Positions 6,282-14,314 of a stretch of DNA of 19,238 nt are shown in pieces. The notes under the pieces were generated by a model. It was not told the DNA's origin and ran no database searches. It worked only from the letters and a program-made list of their open reading frames with translations. Each line of letters starts with the position of its first letter. Within the stretch, counting starts at the first letter, position 1. The DNA comes from an uncultured Ruminococcus sp. (lineage in GTDB: Bacteria; Bacillota; Clostridia; Oscillospirales; Ruminococcaceae): NCBI GenBank assembly GCA_900540005.1, contig UQEM01000035.1, positions 1 through 19,238 on the forward strand. Direction: 5' to 3'. A program made the position numbers and the translations under genes.

Positions 6282-7667
6282 TCAGAGTGACGGGAGATTT
6301 CCTCCGCCCTTGCCTGTCATTTTGTCAAAGTTCATGCCTGCAAGCTGTTTTCTTGCCTTTCTCAGCGACATTTTGCTGCCCTTGCCCGTGAACTGCTTCA
6401 TCATCTTCTGCATTTGTTCAAACTGTCTGAGCAGGCGGTTTACGTCCTCGACCTTTGTACCCGAACCCTTTGCGATACGCTTTTTGCGTGAGGGATTGAT
6501 GATAGAGGGCTTGGCGCGTTCCGCGGTCGTCATCGAGGTGATTATCGCCTCAACTCTTGTGAACTGGCTCTCGTCGATATCGGTATCCTTTATCTTGTCG
6601 CCGACACCGGGGAGCATTCCTATAATGGACTTCATCGAGCCCATTTTCTTTATCTGTCTCATCTGGTCGAGGAGATCGTCCATGTCGAACTTGTTCTCCT
6701 TGAACTTCTTGGTGAGCTTTTCCGCGTCCTTCTGGGACATAACGTTTTCGGCCTTTTCGATAAGCGTGAGCACATCGCCCATGCCGAGGATCCTTGAAGC
6801 CATTCGCTCCGGGTGGAACTGCTCGAAATCGTCAAGCTTTTCGCCCATGCCGACATACTTGATCGGCTTGCCCGTAACGGAGAGAACTGAAAGAGCAGCA
6901 CCGCCTCGGGTATCGGAATCGAGCTTTGACATGAGTATGCTTGTAATGCCGACAGCTTCATCGAAAGCCTTAGCCACGTTTACAGCGTCCTGACCCGTCA
7001 TTGCGTCAACAACGAGCATTATCTCGTCGGGATCTGTAAGAGCCTTGATATCTTTCAGCTCCTGCATAAGCTCCTCATCGATGTGGAGTCTGCCCGCGGT
7101 GTCGATAATGAGGACATCGTGACCGTAGTCCTTGGCGTATTTGAGCGCCTCACCTGCGATCGTGACAGGGTTTATCTGTCCCATTTCAAAGACCTTCACG
7201 TCAGCCTTCTGACCAACGACCTGAAGCTGATTTATAGCGGCAGGACGGTAAATATCGCAGGCTGCGAGGAGCGGACGGTGTCCCTCTTTTTTGAGCAGCT
7301 TTGCAAGCTTTGCGGCGTGGGTGGTTTTACCCGAACCCTGCAAACCGCACATCATGATGACCGTAGGCGGCTTTGAAGCTAAATTTATGCGTGAACTGCC
7401 ATTGCCCATGAGGGCGCACAGTTCCTCGTTAACGATCTTGATGACCTGTTGTGCAGGAGTAAGGCTTGAGAGAACTTCTTCGCCGACAGCGCGGTCTGTG
7501 ACCTTTTTAACGAAGTCCTTAACGACCTTGTAGCTTACATCGGCTTCAAGCAGAGCCAGACGAACCTCGCGCATTGCCTCCTTGACATCGCTTTCCGTCA
7601 GCTTTCCGTGTGATTTGAGCTTTTTAAAGACATTATTGAGTTTTTCGGAAAGTCCTTCAAATGCCAT
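6282..7667 (-). CDS. ffh: Signal recognition particle GTPase Ffh (SRP54)
   Basis: Ffh binds SRP RNA and signal sequences and delivers ribosomes to the receptor FtsY for co-translational membrane insertion. The 461-residue product has the N domain (about 1-95), the G domain with P-loop GLQGSGKTT at 108-116, DTAGR at 189-193, SKLD at 247-250 (Ser replaces the usual Thr), and Gly-Met-Gly-Glu-Lys near 273-277, then the Met-rich M domain with the RNA-contacting Arg/Lys-Ile-Ala-Lys-Gly-Ser-Gly segment at 394-403. The start at 7667 follows AGGAGGAG; the in-frame upstream start at 7694 overlaps the ylxM stop and would place that ribosome-binding site inside the gene. No SRP RNA gene was seen in the window. 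Confidence 0.98.
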   Translation of the reverse strand: MAFEGLSEKLNNVFKKLKSHGKLTESDVKEAMREVRLALLEADVSYKVVKDFVKKVTDRAVGEEVLSSLTPAQQVIKIVNEELCALMGNGSSRINLASKPPTVIMMCGLQGSGKTTHAAKLAKLLKKEGHRPLLAACDIYRPAAINQLQVVGQKADVKVFEMGQINPVTIAGEALKYAKDYGHDVLIIDTAGRLHIDEELMQELKDIKALTDPDEIMLVVDAMTGQDAVNVAKAFDEAVGITSILMSKLDSDTRGGAALSVLSVTGKPIKYVGMGEKLDDFEQFHPERMASRILGMGDVLTLIEKAENVMSQKDAEKLTKKFKENKFDMDDLLDQMRQIKKMGSMKSIIGMLPGVGDKIKDTDIDESQFTRVEAIITSMTTAERAKPSIINPSRKKRIAKGSGTKVEDVNRLLRQFEQMQKMMKQFTGKGSKMSLRKARKQLAGMNFDKMTGKGGGNLPSL

Positions 7668-7690
7668 GCGTTCTCCTCCTGTTGGTTTGA

Positions 7691-8026
7691 TCAAAGAAGC
7701 GACAGACCCGTCTGCACTTCGCGCATAAGAGCCTCTTTTAAAGCGTTATCGGAGCATTTACCGGCGGCCTCGGAGATATTTCCGAAACACTCGCGCATTT
7801 TGCTCAGACGCTGTGCAAAGCCGAGTTTATCCTCATAGTTTTCGAGGATACTTTCGGTTCGCTTTATCAGGCTGCGGACAGCCTGACGGGTGATACCCAT
7901 AGGTTCGCCTATTTCCGCAAGGGAAAGATCCTCGCAGTAGTAAAGCTCCATAACGCTGCGCTGGTGTTCTGTAAGCAGATCGCCGTAGCAGTCGAGCAGC
8001 ATAACGAATTTAAGTTCCTTTGCCAT
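7691..8026 (-). CDS. ylxM: YlxM, putative SRP-associated helix-turn-helix protein (UPF0122)
   Basis: 111 residues, normal for the family. Residues 18-60 resemble a sigma-70 region 4-like helix-turn-helix (Leu-Ser-Leu-Ala-Glu-Ile-Gly...Gly-Ile-Thr-Arg-Gln-Ala-Val). YlxM is almost always encoded just before ffh and is reported to affect the SRP GTPase cycle. The start at 8026 follows AGGAG at about 7-8 nt. It is first in the operon behind a consensus promoter at 8068-8096 and ends 23 bases before the ffh start. Confidence 0.94.
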   Translation of the reverse strand: MAKELKFVMLLDCYGDLLTEHQRSVMELYYCEDLSLAEIGEPMGITRQAVRSLIKRTESILENYEDKLGFAQRLSKMRECFGNISEAAGKCSDNALKEALMREVQTGLSLL

Positions 8027-8067
8027 AAACGCGCTCCTGTGGGGTGTAATCTAAAATCACTTTACAC

Positions 8068-8096
8068 ATTATACTACATTATTTTCGGTTTGTCAA
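8068..8096 (-). promoter_or_regulatory. Consensus sigma-A promoter of the ylxM-ffh-rpsP-khpA operon
   Basis: On the minus strand TTGACA (8096-8091), 17 bases, TATAAT (8073-8068). Transcription should start near 8061, 35 bases before the ylxM start. This is a perfect match at both boxes, fitting a highly expressed housekeeping operon. Confidence 0.92.
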
Positions 8097-8109
8097 GCAT
8101 TTTTTCAAG

Positions 8110-8142
8110 AAAAAAACGGCATCAGAGAAAACTCTGATGCCG
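8110..8142 (-). terminator. Terminator of the arginine operon
   Basis: On the minus strand a perfect 11-bp stem (8142-8132 with 8127-8117) with a 4-base loop, followed by seven T residues (8116-8110). It lies 55 bases beyond the DUF3592-like gene and just upstream of the ylxM promoter, cleanly separating the two operons. Confidence 0.92.
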
Positions 8143-8197
8143 CAGCTTGGCGTATAAGCACTTGTGGGGGATCTGCCCCATACCAAAGGCTCTGACT

Positions 8198-8614
8198 TTA
8201 TTTCAGAAACCACCTTACTGCAAAAACCACAGCCATTGCAACAAGCGCAACGGTGATAGTGATGTTTTTGTTGAGCTGTTCCTCGTACTCGAATCGGTCG
8301 GGATATTTCGGGTCGCACACGATAAGGTGGGTCGATCCGACCTTCAGCGGCTGTGTAAAGCCTGCCCTGTCGCGGCATTCGTACTCCTTTTCGCCGATAG
8401 TATAGCGCAGGGTGTGGACATATGAGTCCGTCTTGCGCGTTGACTTTATCGAAAAACCAAAGAACATGAGCGAGCGGTGCTTGGTTTCGTTCACAGCGGT
8501 AACGGCAGCAAGAGCCGTGATACCGCGCTTTTTCAGCAGGAGCAGATTTGTCAGGTAGACCGCTCCGCATACGGCAATTATAACGCCGATTATCGCATAA
8601 ACAGTATATTTCAT
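8198..8614 (-). CDS. DUF3592-like membrane protein
   Basis: 138 residues: a membrane segment at about 3-27, an approximately 85-residue beta-rich domain, and a second membrane segment at about 117-136. The middle has the shape of DUF3592: a Thr-Ala-Val...Tyr-Thr-Ile-Gly-Glu-Lys-Glu-Tyr stretch, then Val-Gly-Ser-Thr...Val-Cys-Asp-Pro-Lys-Tyr-Pro, resembling the family's 'Val-Gly...Val-x-Tyr-x-Pro-x-x-Pro' ending. Function is unknown. The start at 8614 follows AAGGA at about 9 nt. It is the last gene before the arginine operon terminator, 41 bases after argF, so it is probably co-transcribed. Family assignment is from general pattern only. Confidence 0.7.
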   Translation of the reverse strand: MKYTVYAIIGVIIAVCGAVYLTNLLLLKKRGITALAAVTAVNETKHRSLMFFGFSIKSTRKTDSYVHTLRYTIGEKEYECRDRAGFTQPLKVGSTHLIVCDPKYPDRFEYEEQLNKNITITVALVAMAVVFAVRWFLK

Positions 8615-8655
8615 TATGTGTGTCCTTATTGCCGTTATTCAGTGGGAAATTCGGG

Positions 8656-9561
8656 TCAGTCCTCCATTAATCTTACCATAACTGCCTTCTGAGCGTGGAG
8701 ACGGTTCTCAGCTTCCTCAAAGATCTCGTTTGCATGAGCCTCGAAAACTTCCTCTGTGATCTCCTCGCCGCGGTGAGCGGGGAGACAATGGAGAACCATA
8801 GCGTCCGGCTTTGCAGCAGCCATTATCTCGTCATTGATCTGATATCCTGCGAAAGCCTTTCTGCGCTTTTCAGCTTCGCCCTCCTGACCCATGGAAGCCC
8901 ATACGTCAGTAATGACAACATCAGCATTCTTAGCGGCATCAAGCGGAACATTGGTCATCTCGAAGCAGTCATATCCGGCAGCAAAATCAAGTATCTCCCT
9001 GGGCGGCTGATAGTCGTCCGGGCAGGCAATGGAAACAGCCATTCCGACCTTGAGACAGCCGACGATGAGCGAGTTAGCCATATTGTTGCCGTCACCTATA
9101 AAGCACATCTTGAGACCGTCAAAGCTTCCCTTGAATTCGCGGATAGTCATGAGGTCAGCAAGTATCTGACAGGGGTGGCAGAAGTCGGTAAGACCGTTGA
9201 TTATCGGGATAGAGCCGTACTTAGCGAGATCCTCGACCTCTTTCTGCTCAAATGTACGGATCATTATGCCGTCAAGGTAGCGTGAGAGAACTCGTGCTGT
9301 GTCCTGAACAGGCTCGCCTCTGCCGATCTGGAGATCGTTTGAGGAGAGAAAGAGCGGATTTCCGCCGAGCTGGTACATACCTGTCTCAAAGGATACACGG
9401 GTGCGGGTAGAAGCCTTCTGGAAGATCATGCCGAGAGACTTGCCCTTGAGACGCGGGTGGGGGATCCCGTGCTTGCGCTCATATTTGAGCTGATCTGCGA
9501 GGTTGAGTATATCAATGATCTCATCTGTGCTCAGGTCGAGCATTTTAAGTAAGTGTTTCAT
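8656..9561 (-). CDS. argF: Ornithine carbamoyltransferase
   Basis: Converts ornithine and carbamoyl phosphate to citrulline in the cytosol. The 301-residue length is normal. The carbamoyl-phosphate motif STRTR is at 51-55, HPCQ at 129-132, the ornithine-binding Ser-Met-Gly loop at 223-225 and the catalytic HCLP at 258-261, followed by Ala-His-Arg-Gly-Glu-Glu-Ile. The SMG motif supports ornithine rather than acetylornithine as substrate. The start at 9561 follows AAAGGA at somewhat long spacing. It lies 20 bases after the LURP-one-like gene. The arginine gene set around it points to the biosynthetic (argF) role rather than catabolic arcB. Confidence 0.96.
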   Translation of the reverse strand: MKHLLKMLDLSTDEIIDILNLADQLKYERKHGIPHPRLKGKSLGMIFQKASTRTRVSFETGMYQLGGNPLFLSSNDLQIGRGEPVQDTARVLSRYLDGIMIRTFEQKEVEDLAKYGSIPIINGLTDFCHPCQILADLMTIREFKGSFDGLKMCFIGDGNNMANSLIVGCLKVGMAVSIACPDDYQPPREILDFAAGYDCFEMTNVPLDAAKNADVVITDVWASMGQEGEAEKRRKAFAGYQINDEIMAAAKPDAMVLHCLPAHRGEEITEEVFEAHANEIFEEAENRLHAQKAVMVRLMED

Positions 9562-9581
9562 GTTTATGTAATTCCTTTCGG

Positions 9582-10052
9582 TTATTTTTGTTTGTTTATG
9601 CTGCCAAAAGCTTTGTCTATGGCAACTGCGAAAAGAGGAATATAGTCGTCAAATGCTGTGTTCTCAATATCAAGGTCATATTGCAGGTCGCCGGAAATCG
9701 CGATTTTGGTTTTAATGTGACCTACAGTTGCGTCATTCAGGATAATGTCAAAATTTTTTCTGTCCTTGCTTGCCAATTTATAGCTCATACCGTTTCCCTC
9801 AGCCGTGATAGTGGGGTCAAGAAACATGGACTTGCACTCCACGTTAAGGAAAACCTCATCGTTTAAAATAATGGAGAAAGAAGGCTTTTTATCGCCGGTA
9901 AGCTGGACGAGGGTGTAGAGAATATAATTGCTTGCGTCCATAAGGTTATATTGACCTGTACCGAAGCCTTTCTTTTTAACAGTATACAAAAGACGCGCTT
10001 TTTTATCCTGAACAAGATATTTACTGCCCTTTGAAGCGATATTGAGCTCCAT
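9582..10052 (-). CDS. LURP-one/Tubby-like domain protein
   Basis: 156 residues without a signal peptide or membrane segment. The pattern is repeated beta strands: Lys-Tyr-Leu-Val-Gln-Asp...Leu-Leu-Tyr-Thr-Val-Lys-Lys-Lys-Gly-Phe, then Asn-Leu-Met-Asp-Ala-Ser, and a late Tyr-Asp-Leu-Asp-Ile-Glu-Asn stretch. It ends in a hydrophobic helix, as in LURP-one-related proteins (a 12-stranded barrel around a helix). Bacterial members have no settled function. The start at 10052 follows GGAGG, which lies in the last codons of argD, and the two genes are 3 bases apart, so coupling is likely. Its presence between argD and argF is unusual. The family call is by pattern, not by search. Confidence 0.6.
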   Translation of the reverse strand: MELNIASKGSKYLVQDKKARLLYTVKKKGFGTGQYNLMDASNYILYTLVQLTGDKKPSFSIILNDEVFLNVECKSMFLDPTITAEGNGMSYKLASKDRKNFDIILNDATVGHIKTKIAISGDLQYDLDIENTAFDDYIPLFAVAIDKAFGSINKQK

Positions 10053-10055
10053 ACA

Positions 10056-11234
10056 TCATTCCTCCAGTATATCAATCAATATTTTAAGACCGCTGTCAAG
10101 CTCATCGTATGAGATGGTGAGAGGCGGGAGAAGTCTTACCTTTGTCTTAGCAGTAAGAACGAGGAGACCTCTCTTGAGAGCTTCCTTTGCAACGTCTGCG
10201 GCATTTTTATTTTTGAGCGCAATGCCGATCATAAGACCGAGACCGCTCACGGACTCGACCTCGCTGCACTGTGAAAGCTTATTTTTTATGTACTCAGCCT
10301 TTTTGCCTACCTCGTCAAGGAATCCCTCGCTTTCAACTCTGTCGATAACAGCAAGTGCGCCTGCGCAGGCAATGGGATTTCCGCCGAAAGTCGAACCGTG
10401 AGTACCTGCTGTGAGTACGCCGCTGCACTTTTCGTTCATAAGGCACGCGCCCATAGGGATACCGCCGGCAATTCCCTTTGCAAGAGTGGTGATATCGGCT
10501 TTCTTGCCGAAATGCTCACCTGCAAGGAACTTTCCTGTTCTGCCGACACCGGTCTGGACTTCGTCCGCAATAACGAGGATATCCTTTTCAGAGCAGAGCG
10601 CGAAGATATCGTCAACGAACTTCTGATCGAGCGAGTTGACTCCGCCCTCGCCCTGAACGTATTCGATCATGACAGCGCAGACCGTGTCATCGAGCTTAGC
10701 TCTGAGGTCGCCGGAATTGTTTGCCTCGACGTTGATAAAGCCCTCAAGGAACGGGAAAAAGTAGTTGTGGAAAACGTCCTGACCCGTAGCCGAAAGAGTA
10801 GCCATAGTCCTGCCGTGGAAAGAGTTCACAAGGGTGATAATGTTGTGTCTGCCCTTGCCGTACTTGTCAAAGCTGTACTTTCTTGCGACCTTGATAGCGC
10901 ACTCGTTGGCTTCCGCGCCGCTGTTTCCGAAGAAAATGCCCTTATAGCCCGTTACTTTGCAGAGTTTTTCGGCAAGATCAGCCTGGACCTGAGTATAGTA
11001 ATAGTTTGAATTATGCTGGAGAGTTCTTACCTGAGCGCAGACGGCATCTGCCCATTTCTCATCGCAGTAGCCGAGGGAATTAGTGCCGATACCGCTTCCG
11101 AAGTCGATATATTCAACGCCGTTTTCGTCAACACATCTTCTGCCCTCGCCTTTTTTCAGTGCGACAGGCATACGTCCGTATGAGTGTACAACGTGTTCGT
11201 CGAATTGGCTGATAGTTTTTTCATTGCTGCTCAT
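10056..11234 (-). CDS. argD: Acetylornithine aminotransferase
   Basis: A PLP-dependent class III aminotransferase that makes N-acetylornithine from N-acetylglutamate semialdehyde, with glutamate as amino donor. Starting at 11234 it has 392 residues. Visible features are the phosphate-binding GNSGAEAN at 103-110, Ser-Phe-His-Gly-Arg-Thr at 138-143, the PLP aspartate in DEVQ at 224-227, and the Schiff-base lysine Lys253 in Leu-Ala-Lys-Gly-Ile-Ala-Gly-Gly. The apparent earlier ATG at 11255 lies upstream of AAGGAGG; the ATG at 11234 sits 6 bases after it and is the correct start. An internal promoter with a palindrome lies at 11267-11296. Confidence 0.96.
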   Translation of the reverse strand: MSSNEKTISQFDEHVVHSYGRMPVALKKGEGRRCVDENGVEYIDFGSGIGTNSLGYCDEKWADAVCAQVRTLQHNSNYYYTQVQADLAEKLCKVTGYKGIFFGNSGAEANECAIKVARKYSFDKYGKGRHNIITLVNSFHGRTMATLSATGQDVFHNYFFPFLEGFINVEANNSGDLRAKLDDTVCAVMIEYVQGEGGVNSLDQKFVDDIFALCSEKDILVIADEVQTGVGRTGKFLAGEHFGKKADITTLAKGIAGGIPMGACLMNEKCSGVLTAGTHGSTFGGNPIACAGALAVIDRVESEGFLDEVGKKAEYIKNKLSQCSEVESVSGLGLMIGIALKNKNAADVAKEALKRGLLVLTAKTKVRLLPPLTISYDELDSGLKILIDILEE

Positions 11235-11266
11235 GGTTATCCTCCTTGATAGCATATCTTATAATA

Positions 11267-11296
11267 ATTATAACGCTAATGGTGTTATAAAATCAA
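11267..11296 (-). promoter_or_regulatory. Internal promoter before argD with palindromic operator candidate
   Basis: On the minus strand TTGATT (11296-11291), 18 bases, TATAAT (11272-11267). A 7-9-7 inverted repeat, TTATAAC...GTTATAA (11290-11284 and 11274-11268), occupies the spacer and overlaps the -10 box, where a repressor would block polymerase. The half-sites do not match the ArgR/AhrC consensus I know. The gap between argB and argD (134 bases) is the longest in the cluster apart from the argG-argH insert. Confidence 0.55.
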
Positions 11297-11368
11297 TAAG
11301 GCGCATATTTTAAAATGTAAATTTTCTGTTTTATAATCAAATAAATTTCTTTGTGCGTGGAACGCTTC

Positions 11369-12235
11369 TTATACGAACTGAGTGCCGATACCCTCGTTTG
11401 AAAGTATCTCGATAAGGATAGAGTGCGGAACTCTGCCGTCAATGATAACTGTCTTGTTTACGCCGCGTCTTACAGCTTCCACACAGCAGTCTATCTTCGG
11501 TATCATGCCGCCCGAGATGATACCCTGTCTCTTGAGGAAGGGCACTTCGCTGACATTGACCTTGGGAATGAGAGTTGACGGGTCGTCCTTGTCGCGCAGG
11601 AGACCTGCGATATCGGTCATGAGAATGAGGTTCTCAGCGCCAAGCTCTGCCGCTATCTGAGCCGCAGCCGTGTCTGCGTTTATGTTGTATGTGTTGCCGT
11701 TCTCATCGGTGGCAACAGTAGCGATAACAGGAACATTTCCGTTATCGAGGGCGTCGAGTATAGGCTTTGTGTTGACCTTGGTTATCTCGCCTACCCAGCC
11801 GAGATCCTGACCGTCATCGGTCTTTTTCTTTTCGGCAATGAGCATTCCGCCGTCGATACCGCACAGTCCGACAGCATTTCCCTTGTGCTGAGCGAGGAGC
11901 TGAACGAGTTCCTTGTTGACCTTGCCCGAGAGAACCATTTTTACAACTTCAATAGTAGCGTCGTCCGTGTAGCGCAGACCGTTCACGAAACGGCTCTCGA
12001 TGCCGAGTCTCTTGAGCATATCATTTATCTCAGGGCCGCCGCCGTGAACGAGAACGACCTTTATTCCGACAAGCGAAAGAAGAACGATATCATTCATAAC
12101 AGCGTCCTTCAGCTCGTCATTGGTCATTGCGTTTCCGCCGTATTTGATAACGAGTATCTTGTTGTTGTACTTCTGTATGTAAGGAAGCGCGTCGATAAGT
12201 ATCTGCGACTTATCGTAATTTGATATCTTATCCAT
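11369..12235 (-). CDS. argB: Acetylglutamate kinase
   Basis: Phosphorylates N-acetylglutamate, usually the controlled step of the pathway. 288 residues of the amino-acid kinase fold: Lys31-Tyr-Gly-Gly-Asn-Ala (31-36), His64-Gly-Gly-Gly-Pro-Glu-Ile for acetylglutamate and phosphate binding, Asn-Ile-Asn-Ala-Asp-Thr-Ala near 184-190, and Ser-Gly-Gly-Met-Ile-Pro-Lys at 241-247. An N-terminal helix of about 25 residues precedes the kinase core; in other bacteria this extension builds the hexamer that is feedback-inhibited by arginine, so inhibition is likely here (inference). The start at 12235 follows AGGAG. It lies 10 bases after the PH-like gene. Confidence 0.97.
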   Translation of the reverse strand: MDKISNYDKSQILIDALPYIQKYNNKILVIKYGGNAMTNDELKDAVMNDIVLLSLVGIKVVLVHGGGPEINDMLKRLGIESRFVNGLRYTDDATIEVVKMVLSGKVNKELVQLLAQHKGNAVGLCGIDGGMLIAEKKKTDDGQDLGWVGEITKVNTKPILDALDNGNVPVIATVATDENGNTYNINADTAAAQIAAELGAENLILMTDIAGLLRDKDDPSTLIPKVNVSEVPFLKRQGIISGGMIPKIDCCVEAVRRGVNKTVIIDGRVPHSILIEILSNEGIGTQFV

Positions 12236-12245
12236 TGTTTTACTC

Positions 12246-12959
12246 CTAATTATTAAAAGAATTTCCGCATCTGTAAGCAGCTTCCGTGATTATCCGGCGG
12301 ACTGTATATGGATTTTTTATCCCGAAAAATCCAACGCACTGAGAGCCGTGCTCTCTTTCGGGATCGGCATAGGTGAAAGCGACCGCGCCGATATTCCTGC
12401 CTAGATCGGTAGCCTTAATGTCTGTTATCTGTCTCAGCTCGCCCGATGTGACCATAGTTCCGCGAATCGCGATAACGCGCTGATCGGTCACAGCGTAGAA
12501 TGTATTTATCGAGCCTGAAATTGTGTAGCTCACGAAGACTATCAGCATGAAAAACATTGCCGAACACAGGAATCCGCTTTCGCCCACAGCTGTCGATAAA
12601 ACAGCAAATATTATGACGAAAGCGACCGTGATTATTGCGCCTGTTTTAGAAGCCGCCATGCCGCGCTCCTGCCTGCTTGCAATTTTCTCGGGTTTGCCCA
12701 GCCACATTATCCTTTCGCCCGGTCTCAGCAGGTGAAGGAATTTGTCCTCTATCGAGGACAGGTTTTTGGGCTGAGGAGCTGTCGAACCGCTCTTAGGTAT
12801 CTCGTGGTGCGGGATATCGTAATTATCGTAGGTCTGCTCATGGTCGTGCGAGCATTCGCGCCGTTCCTCCTCGGAGGGACGAATGTAATCGTCATCGTAC
12901 TTTTCGTTTGCGCGCTCGTTGTAGCTCTCATAGTCGTCCTGTTTGTGTCTGCCGAACAC
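12246..12959 (-). CDS. Bacterial PH-like (bPH2-type) membrane protein
   Basis: 237 residues from the GTG at 12959, which follows AAGGAG at 8-nt spacing; the GTG at 12968 overlaps that ribosome-binding site and is unlikely. Residues 1-60 are highly charged (Asp/Glu/His/Tyr) and probably disordered. A Leu-Arg-Pro-Gly-Glu-Arg-Ile-Met-Trp-Leu-Gly-Lys-Pro stretch (about 77-90) and two membrane segments (about 104-124 and 129-149) are followed by Tyr-Ala-Val-Thr-Asp-Gln-Arg-Val-Ile near 155-163. This 'x-x-Thr-x-x-Arg-Val/Ile' strand is typical of YdbS-like bacterial PH domains. Function is unknown. Its ribosome-binding site overlaps the end of argJ, so it belongs to the operon despite no known role in arginine synthesis. 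Confidence 0.75.
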   Translation of the reverse strand: MFGRHKQDDYESYNERANEKYDDDYIRPSEEERRECSHDHEQTYDNYDIPHHEIPKSGSTAPQPKNLSSIEDKFLHLLRPGERIMWLGKPEKIASRQERGMAASKTGAIITVAFVIIFAVLSTAVGESGFLCSAMFFMLIVFVSYTISGSINTFYAVTDQRVIAIRGTMVTSGELRQITDIKATDLGRNIGAVAFTYADPEREHGSQCVGFFGIKNPYTVRRIITEAAYRCGNSFNN

Positions 12960-12974
12960 GGATATCACTCCTTA

Positions 12975-14228
12975 TTATGAGCGGTAATCGCCGTTTATCT
13001 TAACGTAATCATAGGTGAGGTCACAGCCCCATGCAACGGCTTCTCCTGCGCCGTTTCCGATAGAAATAATGATCTCAATTACTTCCTCGCCGAGTATCTC
13101 CTTAGCCTTTTCCTCGGAGAATTCAACGCCTGCGCCGTTCTTGCATACCTCGACAGAACCCTTGGCAGACGCAATCTTAACGTCAACCTTGTTTATATCG
13201 AAGTCAGCGTCAGCGTAGCCTACAGCGCAGAGGATACGTCCCCAGTTTGCGTCCTCGCCGAACATTGCTGCCTTGAACAGGCTTGAGCAGATGACCGATT
13301 TTGCAACAGTTTCCGCGATCTTTTCAGTCTCAGCACCCGAAACCGAGCACTCGATGAGCTTGGTAGCGCCCTCGCCGTCTCTTGCCATTTTGCGCGCGAG
13401 ATTCATCATGATAGCGTACAGAGCAGTTTCAAATTCCTCGAAGTCCTCGTCCTCACGGCACACTGTCTTGTTGCCTGCGCTGCCGGAAGCAAGAACGCAC
13501 ACCATATCATTCGTGGAGGTGTCGCCGTCAACGCTTGCACGGTTGAGAGTGACCTTAACGATATCGCTTAGCGCTCTCTGGAGCAGTTCCGCGGATATAT
13601 CGGCGTCAGTTGTGATGAATGTGAGCGTTGTAGCCATATTGGGGTGTATCATGCCGCTGCCCTTGAGCATACCGCCCATTGTGCAGGTAACTCCGCCAAG
13701 TCTGAACTTAACGGCAACTTCCTTGGGCATGGTGTCGGTGGTCATTATAGCTTCAAGAGCGCGGTCGTTTCCGTCATATGTAAGACCCTCCGCAAGGCTC
13801 TTCATTCCGTTAGCGATAGGCTCGATAGGAAGAACCTGACCGATAACTCCGGTCGAAGCTACGATGATATCCTCGGCTTTGAGTCCGAGCTGGTCTGCCG
13901 CAAGTTCGCACATCTTGGAAGCCTTTTCATATCCGTCAGGATTGCAGGTGTTTGCGTTGACGGAGTTAACGATAACAGCGCGTGCTTTTCCGTCCTTGAT
14001 GTGCTCCTTGGTCACGAGTATAGGTGCGCCCTTGACCTTATTGGTGGTGTAGACCGCAGCGGCGGTACATTCGGTATCAGAAACGATAAGCGCGAGGTCG
14101 TTCTTTTTTTTAGTAACAGAAGCGCCTGCATGAGCAAGTCCGCACTGTATTCCGTTTGCCCTGAAACCCTTTGCGGCGCAGACTCCGCCCTCTGTAAATT
14201 CAATATTTCCAACCTTTTTAAGTTCCAT
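12975..14228 (-). CDS. argJ: Bifunctional glutamate N-acetyltransferase / amino-acid acetyltransferase
   Basis: Transfers acetyl from N-acetylornithine to glutamate, closing the acetyl cycle; bifunctional members also use acetyl-CoA. 417 residues. ArgJ self-cleaves into two chains. The site is visible in Lys189-Gly-Ser-Gly-Met-Ile-His-Pro-Asn-Met-Ala199 | Thr200, with Thr200 as the new N-terminal nucleophile. The oxyanion-hole segment Ser-Thr-Gly-Val-Ile-Gly is at 125-130. Since no argA is seen in the cluster, bifunctionality would let ArgJ start the pathway, but sequence alone does not prove it. The start at 14228 follows AGGAG. A possible hairpin lies between argC and this gene. Confidence 0.97.
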   Translation of the reverse strand: MELKKVGNIEFTEGGVCAAKGFRANGIQCGLAHAGASVTKKKNDLALIVSDTECTAAAVYTTNKVKGAPILVTKEHIKDGKARAVIVNSVNANTCNPDGYEKASKMCELAADQLGLKAEDIIVASTGVIGQVLPIEPIANGMKSLAEGLTYDGNDRALEAIMTTDTMPKEVAVKFRLGGVTCTMGGMLKGSGMIHPNMATTLTFITTDADISAELLQRALSDIVKVTLNRASVDGDTSTNDMVCVLASGSAGNKTVCREDEDFEEFETALYAIMMNLARKMARDGEGATKLIECSVSGAETEKIAETVAKSVICSSLFKAAMFGEDANWGRILCAVGYADADFDINKVDVKIASAKGSVEVCKNGAGVEFSEEKAKEILGEEVIEIIISIGNGAGEAVAWGCDLTYDYVKINGDYRS

Positions 14229-14277
14229 TTTCTTCTCCTTTTACCGCGAAAAACGCAGATAATAAGTGTTTTATGCA

Positions 14278-14302
14278 GCAGCGCGCGCATTTGCGGCACT
14301 GC
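14278..14302 (-). other. Intercistronic hairpin between argC and argJ
   Basis: On the minus strand a 7-bp stem (one G-T wobble) plus an inner 3-bp stem with a single bulge spans 14302-14278. There is no T-run, so it is probably not a terminator; RNA processing is possible. Confidence 0.35.
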
Positions 14303-14314
14303 TTGAAGACTGTC

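Noticed and set aside
11318..11334. CodY box near AATTTTCTG before argD
   Set aside because: Only the left half matches the AATTTTCWGAAAATT consensus; the right half is mostly mismatched.
14278..14302. Terminator between argC and argJ
   Set aside because: The hairpin is not followed by a T-run on the minus strand, so it was listed only as an intercistronic hairpin.
13273..14306. Open frames on the plus strand over argJ (188 and 220 residues)
   Set aside because: They are antisense shadows of a clear argJ with intact catalytic motifs and have no convincing start signals.
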